Positions 28,100 to 40,000 of a DNA stretch of 64,000 nucleotides are shown piece by piece. The DNA lies in contig NC_065570.1 of assembly GCF_937616625.2 (NCBI RefSeq), positions 33,177,665 to 33,241,664 on the forward strand, given 5' to 3'. The position numbers were made by a program, and so were the translations under genes. Origin of the DNA: Mercurialis annua (lineage: Eukaryota > Streptophyta > Magnoliopsida > Malpighiales > Euphorbiaceae). Below the pieces are notes generated by a model. That model saw nothing but the letters and a program-made list of their open reading frames with translations, did no database searches and was not told the origin of the DNA. Position 1 is the stretch's first letter, and every line of letters begins with the position of its first letter.

Positions 28100-31000
28100 A
28101 AATTAAGCCAAACGTTTACAAACTATTCGAAACAAAACCAAGCGTTTCACCTTTTTAGCAATTTAAGCAAAACGTTTACAAACGTTACGAAACAAATCCA
28201 AGCGTTTCCACCTTTTTAGCAATTTAAGCCAAACGTTTACAAACGCTACGAAACAAATCCAGACATTTCACCTTTTTAGCGATTTAAGCCAAACGTTTAC
28301 AATCGGTACGACACAAATCCAAACATTTCACCTTTTGAGGGATTTATGCCAAATGTTAATAAACTCTACGAAACAAATCCAGACGTTTCCCCTTTTAAGC
28401 AATTTAAGCCAAACGTTTACAAACGTTATGAAACAAATCCAAGGGTTTCTCCTTTTTAGCAATTTAAGCAAAACGTATACAAACAATAAGAAACAAATCA
28501 AAGCGTTTCACCTTTTTAGCAATTTAAGCCAAACGTTTACAAAGTTTAAGAAACAAATCCGAACGTTTTATCTTTTTAGCGATATAAGCCAAACGTTTAC
28601 AAACGATACGAAATAAATCCAAACGTTTCACCTTTTTAGCGATTTAAGCCAAACGTTTACAAACGTTACGAAACAAATCCAAACGTTTCACCTTTTTAGC
28701 GCTTTAAGCCAAACGTTTACAAACGTTACGAAACAAATCGAAATGTTTCACCTTTTTAGCGATTTAAGCCAAACGTTTACAAACGTTAGAAACAAATCCA
28801 AACATTTCACCTTTTAAGGAATTTATGCCAAATGTTAATAAACTCTACGAAACAAATCCAGACATTTCCCCTTTTTAGAAATTTAAGCCAAACATTTACA
28901 AACGTTATGAAACAAATCCAAGGGTTTCTCCTTTTTAGCAATTTAAGCCAAGAGTTTACAATTGTTACAAAACAAATCCAAATATTTCACCTTTTGGCGA
29001 TTTAAGCCAAACGATTACAAACGTATGAAACAAATCCAAGGGTTTCTCCTTTTTAACAATTTAAGCCAAGAGTTTACAAGTGTTACAAAACAAATCCAAG
29101 GGTTTCCCCTTTTTAGCAATTTAAGGCAAGAGTTTACAAGTGTTACAAAACAAATCCAAATATTTCACCTTTTAGCGATTTAAGCCAAACGATTACAAAC
29201 GTATGAAACAAATCCAAACGTTTCACCTTTTCAGCGATTTAAGCCAAAAGTTAACAAACATTACGAATCAAATCCAAACGTTTCAACTTTTTAGCGAGTT
29301 AAGCCAAACATTTACAAACGTTACGAAACAAATCCAAAATTTTCACCTTTTTAGCAATTTAAGCCAAGAGTTTACAAGCATTACGAAACAAATCCAAGCG
29401 TTTCACCTTTTTAGCAATTTAAGCCAAACGTTTACAAACGTTACAAAACAAATCCAAACATTTCACCTTTTTAGCGATTTAAGCCAAACGTTTACTAACA
29501 TTACGAAAAAAAATCCAAACTTTTCACCTTTGTAGCGATTTAAGCCAAACGTTTACAAATGATAGGAAAGAAATCCAAACGTTTAAAACGTTACGAAACA
29601 AACATCACGAAACAAATCCAAATGTTGCAAACGTTACGAAACAAAACCAACCGTTTCACCTTTTAGCGATTTACGCATACGTTTACAAACATTACGAAAC
29701 AAATCCAAACGTTTAACTTTTTTAGCGATTTAAGCCAAACGTTTACAAACGCTATAAAACAAATCCAACACGTTTCACCTTTTTGGCGATTTAAGCCAAA
29801 CGTTTACAAACATTACGAAACAAAACGAAACGTTTCACCTTTTTAGCGATTTAAGCCAAACGTTTACAAACGTTACGAAGCAAAACCAAACGTTTAAACG
29901 TTACAAAACAAATCCAAACGTTTCGCATTTTTAGCGATTAAAGGCAAACCTTTACAAATGATATGAAACAAAACCAAACGTTTCACCTTTTTAGCAATTT
30001 AAGCCAAACGTTTACAAACGCTACGAAACAAATCCATGCGTTTCACATTTTTAGCGATTTAAGCCATACGTTTACAAACGTTACGAAACAAATCCAAACG
30101 TTTCACTTTTTTAGCGATTTAAGCCAAACGTTTACAAACGTTATGAAACAAATACAAAGATTTCACCTTCTTAGTGATTTTAGCCAAAGGTTAACAAACG
30201 TTACGAAACAAAACCAAACGTTTCACCTTTTTAGCGATTTAAGCTAAACGTTTACAAACGTTACGAAAAAAATCTAAGCGTTTAAAACGTTACGAAAAAA
30301 ATCTAAGCGTTTAAAACGTTATGAAACAAACATTATATAACAAATCCAAACGTTTACAAACGTTACGAAACAAAACCAACCGTTTCACCTTTTTAGTGAT
30401 TTAAGCCATACGTTTACAAACGTTATGAAACAAAACCAAATGTTTCACCTTTTAGCGATATAAGGCATACGTTTACAAACGTTACGAAACAAATCCAAAC
30501 GTTTCACTTTTTTAGTGATTTAAGCTAAACGTTTACAAACGTTATGAAACAAATTCAAACTTTCACCTTTTTAGCGATTTAAGCCAAACGATTACCAACG
30601 TTACGAAACAAAACAAAACGTTTCACCTTTTTAGTGATTTAAGCCAAACGTTTACAAACGCTACGAAACAAAACTAAACGTTTAAAACGTTACGAAACAA
30701 ATCCAAAAGTTTCACATTTTTAGCGATTTAAGCCAAACCTTTACGAATGATATGAAACAAAACCAAGCGTTTAACCGTTTTAGCAATTTAAGCCAAACGT
30801 TTACAAACGTTACGAAACAAATCCATGCGTTTCACATTTTTAGCAATTTAAGCGAAACGTTTACAAACGTTACCAAACAAATCCAAACGTTTCACCTTTT
30901 TAGTAATTTAAGCCAATCATTTACAAACGTTATGAAACAAATACAAACGTCTCAAATTTTTTAACGATATAAACGAAACGTTTACAAACGTTAAGAAACA

Positions 31001-31713
31001 AAACCAAGAGTTCCCGTTTTTAGCAATTTACGTCAAACGTTTACAAACGTTGAGAAACAAATCCAAGCATTAACCTTTTTAGCAATTTAAGCGAAACGTT
31101 TACAAACGTTACGAAACAAATCCAAACATTTCACCTTTTAGCGATTTAAGCGAAACGTTTACAAACGTTACGAAACAAATCCAAACATTTCACCTTTTAG
31201 CGATTTAAGCCAAACGTTTACAAACGTATGAAACTAATCCAAATGTTTTACCTTTTTTGCGATTTGAGCCCAACGTTTACAAACATTACGAATCAAATCC
31301 AAACGTTTCACCTTTTTAGCGATTTAAGCAAAACATTTACAAACTTTACGAAACAAATCCAGAATTTTCACTTTTTTAGCTATTTAAGCCAAACGTTTAC
31401 AAACGATACGAAACAAATCCAAGCGTTTCACCTTTTTAGCAATTTAAGCCAAAAGTTTACAAACGATACGAAACAAATCCAAACGTTTACAAACGTTACG
31501 AAATAAATCGAAACGTTTCCCCTTTTTAGCGATTTAAGCCAAACATTTACAAACGTTACGAAAAAAATCTAAATGTTTCACCTTTTTCGCGATTTACGCC
31601 AAACGTTTACAAACATTACGAAGCAAATCCAAACGTTTCACCTTTTTAGCAATTTAAGCCAAATGTTTACAAACATTAGGGAACAAATCCAAACGTTTAA
31701 AACGCTACGAAAC
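28100..31713 (+). repeat. Divergent satellite zone at array edge
   Basis: Monomers here are less uniform. Several have a GAGTTTACAAGTGTTAC variant, 58-59 bp monomers are frequent, and some are cut to half length (29580-29640, 30280-30350). No HOR register holds over more than about 1 kb. The same set of variants in the same order recurs at 38.6-41.0 kb, so this zone is the divergent edge of an older array. The satellite ends at GAAAC, position 31713, where LTR-derived sequence begins. Confidence 0.85.
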
Positions 31714-32482
31714 TAAATCATATGCCTTTGATATTTATATGTTGGCAAAGTATCTCTTTAGTCCTTTAAGTTGCCACCTTCTTTCGCTTCAATTTCTAAC
31801 CTTTCTTTCGTCCGATTTAGTCCACTAATGGCTTAATCATTCGATTCTCGTTAAATTCCGTATTATTTATTTCCAAATAAATAATTTTAATTCCATATCT
31901 TATACCTTTACTTTCCAATACTTTATTTTGGCAATTTTGGCCAAAAACGCTCAAATTTCCATTTTGAGCTAACTTGCACTTTTTCTCACTTTTTCGTCCA
32001 ATTTTTCATATTAATGACTATCGATAACCACTTTATCGATATTATTTTCTTATTTTGAAAAAATAGAGTAAAACAGAACTTCCTCCGGAAGTTTGTGGTT
32101 AAAAGTCCACTTTAGTCCTTAAAGTGGTTAATTTACACTTTAGCCCTTATTCTTAATTAATCGCCAAACTTTCTTCTAAAACGATTTCGTATACTTACGA
32201 AACTTTGACGATCATTTATTAATAATATTTCACGGACATTGGCGTGAATATTATTAGCTCTGGCTTTCCATCTTATTTTATTTTATTCTCTTTTTATATT
32301 GATTAAATCCAATTTATCGCATAATAATTTTCCATTTAAATTATTATTTTACGATAATTCCAATAGACCCGCTTCGGTCTAAGTCCTTATTATCCAATAC
32401 TAATCCGATATTCCCGTTCTTAATCTTTACGATTATGCCTCGTGGCACTACACGTAATACCTCAAAAATTTAGGTTATTACA
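31714..32482 (-). mobile_element. Gypsy-type LTR fragment, U3 part, minus strand
   Basis: Read on the minus strand from 32482, this begins TGTAATAACCTAAA, matching in style the LTR start of the chromovirus at 62916 (TGTAATTCCCCG). It runs through AT-rich sequence to a GGACTAAAG...TTTGCCAAC...TATAAATA block that resembles the promoter block of the gypsy LTR at 41873-41901. It stops just past this TATA box at 31714, so only U3 is present. No coding sequence is seen. The family is related to the neighbouring chromovirus but clearly diverged from it. Confidence 0.7.
31731..31740 (-). promoter_or_regulatory. TATA box of the LTR fragment
   Basis: ATATAAATAT on the minus strand, at the same place relative to the GGACTA...GCCAA block as the TATA box in the intact gypsy LTR. 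It now points out of the fragment into the satellite array, so any residual activity would transcribe the satellite on the minus strand. Confidence 0.5.
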
Positions 32483-34029
32483 TGTTGGTTTCTTGTTCAA
32501 TAGTTGGCGGTCATTGTGATTTTAAATTTGCTTGGCTTCGATTCTCTGTTTGTTCTTCTTCAATTGTTGTTGGCGGCAAAATTCATTTTCAAAAGCGTGG
32601 TGACCATTGTTTATTGCTGTGTGAGTTGAGATAGTTATTCCGAAATTGATCACTTGGTGGGAAATAATGTTGGCCACTGTTGGTTTAAATTTAATATTTT
32701 GGTTGTTATTTGATTTCACGTGAATGGTTATATTATTTATGTCTTGGCTATTAAAAATTATGTGCTTATGGCAAAAAGTTATTGTGGTTGTCATAGGTGT
32801 GCAATTGTTATTGGTTTGTTTATCATTATGATTTAATCAAAGATTTTTATTTGATTATTACTGATTTGAAACCGAACATTCGTCTATCATTTTAATTTTT
32901 AAATTTCTAATCGATAATTTTTTTAAATAAAATCTAAAGATAATATTAGTTTCGATTCTAATTAATATTGTTTGAGTATTATAATTCGAAAACAATAATT
33001 ATTTTATAATTTTTTTTTTGAAATAATTGATAATTATTTTATAATTGATAATTATATAATTTTTTTAAATCTTGGCTTGTTGTGCCAAATTGGCTAAATT
33101 ACAAATTAGCCCTTAAACGTTTTATTTAAACTTATTTAATTAAGTTTTGATTTGTAACTTGGGTGACTTGAACTTTAAGCTATTGCGGTTTGACTTTAAA
33201 CTATTATTTTATTAAGGTTGTTTAATAATTATAAACTATGTTTTATAATTGGATACTATATATGGATTTTATCAATTAATTTTAGGATTATAAGCTCTGT
33301 TTTATAGTTTGATAAAATATTTGGGTCGGGCATGACTTGGGTCGCCCGACATGTGAGGTTAACTTGATAGTTATCGATAACTCGGTTAATCCACTGTTTT
33401 GGAAATTGAGTTAATTATTATTTAATACTTATTTAAATAATGTTTTATGAAATGGATTTTAAAGCGAGAACTCAATATACTTGTATTAATTGGGCATTAT
33501 TACTTATTGGGTATTTTGTGTTGCTCTTGATTGTTTTACCCTGACGTATTGTTTGTGCTAGTCCTATGTGGTGTATAGTACACTTTATAGTTAGGGTCCG
33601 TTTTTAATTTATTATTTATTTGTGTTTAGACTCGTCGATTGTTCGTGTTTTTGAGGTGAAACGAGTCTAGGTTGCTTGCCAGGAGTTTTCACGTGGATTA
33701 GCAAGCAGTGAGTTTGTACTTACTATTTACCGCTTTATTAAGTAAATTGTTATTTTGATATATAAATATATACTGTACGTATATTTCGAACTGTTTTTCC
33801 ATTATGGCTCTTAGTTGGAACATGCTACTTAATAGGCACCATTAGGACTGCGTGCGCACCGCTATTGATCTAGATAAGTTATGTGATATGTGGGGGTAAC
33901 TCGGTGGTAACCTAGCTCTCGGAACCCAGTAGAGTAACTCGGTGTAGCTCAGCTCTCGGGACTCTTGTAATGGATTAAGTGTGGTCGGTGGTAACTCGTT
34001 GTAGCTCAGCTCTCGGAATCAGGCCTTAT
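32483..34029 (+). mobile_element. Gypsy-type LTR fragment, downstream part, plus strand
   Basis: AT-rich non-satellite DNA with no credible gene. Its right half resembles the leader half of the chromovirus LTR. The block GGAACATGCTACTTAATAGG near 33818, followed by a GACTGCGTGCGCACCG stretch, corresponds to GGAACGTGCTATCTATTGGG near 42952 and its GTGTGATCACCGG stretch. An AGCAAGCAGTGAG block near 33700 corresponds to the segment near 42770. The last 130 bp hold an imperfect triple repeat of a GTAACTCGG...AGCTCTCGGA motif. It ends without a CA terminus, abutting satellite at 34030, so it looks truncated. A 90-codon minus-strand frame inside it (32522-32794) is not convincing. Confidence 0.6.
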
Positions 34030-37000
34030 GAAACAAATCCGAACGATTCCCCTTTTTAGTGACATAAGCCAAACGTTTACAAACGATAAGAAACAAATCC
34101 AAATGTTTCATCTTTTTAGCGATTTAAGCCAAACGTTTACAAACATTACGAAATAAATCCAAACGTTTTACCTTTTTAGCGATTTAAGCCAAACATTTAC
34201 AAACGATACGAAACAAGTCTAAATGTTTCACCTTTTTAGCGATTTAAGCCAAACGTTTACAAACGTTACGAAACAAATCCAAACGTTTCACCTTTTTAGC
34301 GATTAAAGTCAAACGCTTACAAACGTTACGAAACAAAACCAAATGTTCAAAACGTTGTGAAACAAATCCAAACGTTTCATATTTTTAGTGTTTTAAGCCA
34401 AACGTTTACAAACGTTACAAAACAAAACCAAGCGTTTCTCTTTCTTAGCAATTTAAGCCATACGTTTACAAACGCTACGAAACAAGTCCAAGCGTTTCAT
34501 ATTTTTAGCAATTTAAGCCAAACGTTAACAAATGTCACGAAACAAAAACCAAGTGTTTCACCTTTTTGTAGCAATTTAAGCCAAACGTTTATAAACGTTA
34601 CAAAACAAATCCAAGTGTTTCATCTTTTTAGCAATTTAAGCCAAACGTTTACAAACGTTACGAAACAAATCCAAGCGTTTCACCTTTATAGCAATTTAAG
34701 CCAAACGTTTACAAACGTTACGAAACGAATCCAAACATTTCACCTTTTTAGCAAATTAAGCCAAACGTTTACAAACGGTAAGAAACCAATCCAAACGTTA
34801 CACCTTTTTAGCGATTTAAGCCAAATATTTACAAACGCTACGAAACAAATCCAAATGTTTCACCTTTTTAGCAATGTAAGCCAAACGTTTACAAACGTTT
34901 CAAAACAAATCTAAGTGTTTACCTTTTTAGCAATTTAAGCCAAATGTTTACAAACATTACGAAACAAATCCAAGCGTTTCACCTTTTTAGACATTTAAGC
35001 CAAACGTTTACAAACATTACAAAACAAATCTAAGCGTTTCACCATTTTAGCAATTTAAGCCAAATGTTTACAAACATTACGAATTAAAACCAAGCGTTTC
35101 ACCTTTTTAGCAATTTAAGCCAAACGTTTACAAATATTACAAAACAAAACCAAGCGTTTCACATTTTTAGCAATTTAAGCCAAATGTTTACAAACATTAC
35201 GAAACAAATCTATGCGTTTCACCTTTTTAGCAATGTAAGCCAAACGTTTACAAACATTACAAAACAAATCCAAGTGTTTCACCTTTTTAGCAATTAAAGC
35301 CAAACGTTTACAAACGTTACGAAACAAATCCAAACGTTTCACCTTTTTAGCGATTTAAGCCAAACGTTTACAAACGCTACGAAACAAATCCAAACGTTTC
35401 ACCTTTTTACCGAATTAAGCCAAACATTTACAATGGTTTTCAAACAAATCCAAATGTTTCACCTTTTTATCAATTTGAGCCAAACGTTTACAAACGTTAC
35501 GAAACAAATCCAAGCGTTTCACCTTTTTAGCAATTTAAGCGAAATGTTAACAAACGATACGAAACAAATCGAAACGTTTCACCATTTTAGCGATTTAAGC
35601 GAAATGTTTAAAAACGTTATGAAACAAATCCAAACGTTTCAGCTTTTTACCGATTTTAGCCAAACGTTTACAAACGTTACCAAACAAATCCAAACGTTTC
35701 CCCTTTATAGCGATATAAGGTAAACGTTTACAAACGTTACGAAACAAGTCAAAACGTTTCACCTTTTTAGCGATTTAAACTAAACGTTTACAAACATTAC
35801 GAAACAAATCCAAAAGTTTTACCTTATTAATCTTAATTTAAGCCAAACATTTACAAAAGTTACGAATCCAATCCAAACGTTTCGCCTTTTTAGCAATTTA
35901 AGCCAAACGTATACAAACATTATGAAACAAATTCAAACGATTCTCCATTTTAGCGATTTAAGCCAATCGTTTAAAACGTTACGAAATAAATTAAAACGTT
36001 TCACCTTATTAGCGATTCATGCAAAACGTTTACAAACATTACGAAACAAATCCAAGTGTTTCACCTTTTTAGCGATTGAAGCCAAATGTTTACAAACGTT
36101 ACAAAACAAATACAAACGTTTCACATTTTTAGCAATTTAAGCCAAACGTTTACAAATGTTACGAAAAAAAACCAAGTGTTTCACCTTTTTTTAGCAATTT
36201 AAGCAAAATGTTTATAAACGTTACGAAACAAATCCAAGCATTTCATCTTTTTAGCAATTTAAGACAAACATTTATAAATGTTTCGAAACAAATCAAAGCG
36301 TTTCACCTTTTTAGCAATTTATGCCAAACATTTACAAACTTTACGAAACGAATCCAAACATTTCACCTTTTTAGCAATGTAAGCCAATAGTTTACAAACG
36401 TTTCAAAACAAATCCAAGTGTTTCACCTTTTTAGCAATTTAATCCAAACGTTTACAAACGTTACGAAACAAATCCAAGCGTTTCACCTTTTGAGAAATTT
36501 AAGCCAAACGTTTACAAACGTAACAAAAAAATCCAAATGTTTCCTTTTTTTAGCAATTTAAGAAAAACGTTTAAAAGGTTAGAAACAAATCCAAATGTTT
36601 CACCTTTTTAGCAATTTAAGCCAAACGTTTACAAACGTTACGAAACAAATCCAAGCGTTTCACCTTTTTATCAATTTAAGCCAAATGTTAACAAACATTA
36701 CGAAACAAATCCAAGCATTTCACCTTTTTCGCAATTAAAGCCAAACATTTGCAAACGTTACGAAACAAATCCAAGCGTTTCACCTTTTTAGCGATTTAAG
36801 CCGAACGTTTGCAAACGTTACGAAACAAATCCAGGTGTTTCACCTTTTTAGCGATTTAAGCCGAACGTTTACAAACGTTACGAAACAAAACAAGACGTTT
36901 CAACTTTTTAGCGATTTAAGCCGAACGTTTACAAACGTTACGAAACAAACGTTTACCCTTTTTAGCGATTTAAACCAAACGTTTAAAACGTTATGAAAAA

Positions 37001-40000
37001 ATCCAAACGTTTCCCTATTTTAGCGATTTAAGCCAAACGTTTAAAACGTTAGGAAACGAATCCAAACGTTTCATCTTTTTAGCGATTTCAGCCAAACGTT
37101 TACAAACGTTACGAAACAAATCCAAACGTTTCACTTTTTTAGCGATTGAAGCCAAACGTTTACAAACATTACGAAACAAATCCAAACGTTTCCCATTTTT
37201 AGAAAATTAAGCCAAACGTTTACAAACGTTACAAAACAAAACCAAGCGTTTCGCCTTTTTAGCAGTCTAAGCCAAACGTTTACAAACGTTACGAAACAAA
37301 TCCAAGCGTTTCCACCTTTTTAGCAATTTAAGCGAAATGTTTACAAACATTACGAAACAAATCCAGACGTTTCACCTTTTGAGCAATTTAAGCCAAACGT
37401 TTACAACCGTTATGAAACAAATCCAAGCGTTTCTCCTTTTTAGCAATTTAAGCAAAACGTATACAAACGTTACGAAATAAATCAAAGCGTTTCACCTTTT
37501 TAGCAATTTAAGCCAAACGTTTACAAAGGTTATGAAACATATCCGAACGATTCACCTTTTTAGCGACATAAGCCAAACGTTTCATCTTTTTAGCGATTTA
37601 AGCCAAATGTTTACAAACGTTACGAAATAAATCCAAACGTTTTACCTTTTTAGCGATTTAAGCCAAACATTTACAAACGATACGAAACAAGTCTAAATGT
37701 TTCACTTTTTTGGCGATTTAAGCCAAACGTTTACAAACGTTACGAAACAAAACAAAACGTTCAAAACGTTGTGAAACAAATCCAAACGTTTCATATTTTT
37801 AGTGTTTTAAGCCAAACGTTTACAAACGTTACAAAACAAAACCAAGCGTTTCTCTTTCTTAGCAATTTAAGCCATACGTTTACAAACGCTACGAAACAAG
37901 TCCAAGCGTTTTACATTTTTATCAATTTAAGCCAAACGTTAACAAATGTTACGAAACAAAAACCAAGTGTTTCACCTTTTTGTAGCAATTTAAGCCAACC
38001 GTTTATAAACGTTACAAAACAAATCCAAGCATTTCATCTTTTTAGCAATTTAAACCAAACGTTTACAAACATTACGAAACAAATTCAAGAGTTTCACCTT
38101 TATAGCAACTTAAGCCAAACGTTTACAAACGTTACGAAACGAATCCAAACATTTCACCTTTTTAGCAAATTAAACCAAACGTTTACAAACGGTAAGAAAC
38201 CAATCCAAACGTTACACCTTTTTAGCGATTTAAGCCAGACATTTGCAAACGCTACGAAACAAATCCAAATGTTTCACCTTTTTAACAATGTAAGCCAAAC
38301 GTTTACAAACGTTTCAAAACAAATCCAAGTGTTTCACTTTTTTAGCAAATTAAGCCAAATGTTTACAAACGTTAAGAAACAAATCCAAACGTTTCCCCTT
38401 TTTAGCAATTTAAGCCAAACATTTACAAACGTTACGAAACAAATCCAAGCGTTTCTCCTTTTTAGCGATTTATGTCGAACGTTTACAAACGTTACGAAAC
38501 AAAACCAAACGTTTCAACTTTTTAGCGATTTAAGCCGAACGTTTACAAACGTTACGAAACAAGCGTTTCACCTTTTTAGGGATTTAAGCCAAACATTTAA
38601 AACGTTACGAAAAAATTCAAACGTTTCCCTATTTTAGCGATTTAAGCCAAATGTTTAAAACGTTACGAAACAAATCCAAACGTTTCACCTTTTTAGCGAT
38701 TTAATCCAAACGTTTACAAACGTTACGAAACAATTCCAAACGTTTCGCTTTTTTAGTAATTGATGCCAAATGTTTACAAACATTACGAAAAAAATCCAAA
38801 CGTTTCCCATTTTTAGCAAATTAAGCCAAACGTTTACAAACGTTTCGAAACAAAACCAAGGGTTTCTCCTTTTTAGCAATTTAAGCAAAACGTATACAAA
38901 CATTAAGAAACAAATCAAAGCGTTTCACCTTTTTAGCAATTTAAGCCAAACGTTTACGAAGTTTAAGAAACAAATCCGAAAGTTTTACCTTTTTAGTGAT
39001 ATAAGCCAAACGTTTACAAACGATACGAAATAAATCCAAACGTTTCACCTTTTTAGCGATTTAAGCCAAACGTTTACAAACGTTACGAAACAAATCCAAA
39101 CGTTTCACCTTTTTAGCGATTTAAGCCAAACGTTTACAAACGTTACGAAACAAATCGAAATGTTTCACCTTTTTAGCGATTTAAGCCAAACGTTTACAAA
39201 CGTTAGAAACAAATCCAAACATTTCACCTTTTAAGGAATTTATGCCAAATGTTAATAAACTCTACGAAACAAATCCAGACGTTTCCCCTTTTTAGAAATT
39301 TAAGCCAAACGTTTACAAACGTTATGAAACAAATCCAAGGGTTTCTCCTTTTTAGCAATTTAAGCCAAGAGTTTACAAGTGTTACAAAACAAATCCAAAT
39401 ATTTCACCTTTTAGCGATTTAAGCCAAACGATTACAAACGTATGAAATAAATCCAAGGGTTTCTCCTTTTTAACAATTTAAGCCAAGAGTTTACAAGTGT
39501 TATAAAACAAATCCAAGGGTTTCTCCTTTTTAGCAATTTAAGCCAAGAGTTTACAAGTGTTACAAAACAAATCCAAATATTTCACCTTTTAGCGATTTAA
39601 GCCAAACGATTACAAACGTATGAAACAAATCCAAACGTTTCCCCTTTTCAGCGATTTAAGCCAAAAGTTAACAAACATTACGAAACAAATCCAAACGTTT
39701 CAACTTTTTAGCGAGTTAAGCCAAACATTTACAAACATTACGAAACAAATCCAAAATTTTCACCTTTTTAGCAATTTAAGCCAAGAGTTTACAAGCGTTA
39801 CGAAACAAATCCAAGCGTCTCACATTTTTAGCAATTTAAGCCAAACGTTTACAAACGTTACAAAACAAATCCAAACATTTCACCTTTTTAGCGATTTAAG
39901 CCAAACGTTTACTAACATTACGAATAAAATCCAAACTTTTCACCTTTTTAGCGATTTAAGCCAAACGTTTACAAACAATAGGAAAGAAATCCAAACGTTT

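Larger units (their letters stand above)
1..31713 (+). repeat. 60-bp satellite array, left block
   Basis: About 530 tandem copies of a 60-bp AT-rich monomer. Each copy has a 20-bp core close to CCTTTTTAGCAATTTAAGCC, followed by four roughly 10-bp pieces that each begin with AAAC (AAACGTTTAC, AAACGTTACG, AAACAAATCC, AAACGTTTCA). Copies differ mostly by CG to TG or CA changes and by small indels, giving monomers of 59 to 64 bp plus a few half-length ones. Because 60 is a multiple of three, one plus-strand frame stays open across several monomers and reads a 20-residue repeat (FHLFSNLSQTFTN...). The reading is interrupted often and has no gene context, so I treat it as satellite and not as genes. 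The array continues beyond the left window edge. I do not recognise the family by name. Confidence 0.97.

Noticed and set aside
90..31506. Dozens of open frames of 60-288 codons within the satellite, including FHLFSNLSQTFTN-type repeat proteins
   Set aside because: They arise because the monomer is 60 bp and lacks stops in one frame. They start and stop at random monomers, have no promoter or terminator context, and minus-strand frames appear just as regularly. I keep only the frame-preserving indels as an observation.
1..31713. CRISPR-like regular spacing
   Set aside because: There is no constant repeat with unrelated spacers. The whole 60 bp is one repeat, and the context is a plant genome.
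32522..32794. 90-codon minus-strand frame in the LTR remnant
   Set aside because: Low-complexity Asn/Thr/Ile composition from AT-rich DNA, no recognisable domain, and located within LTR-derived sequence.
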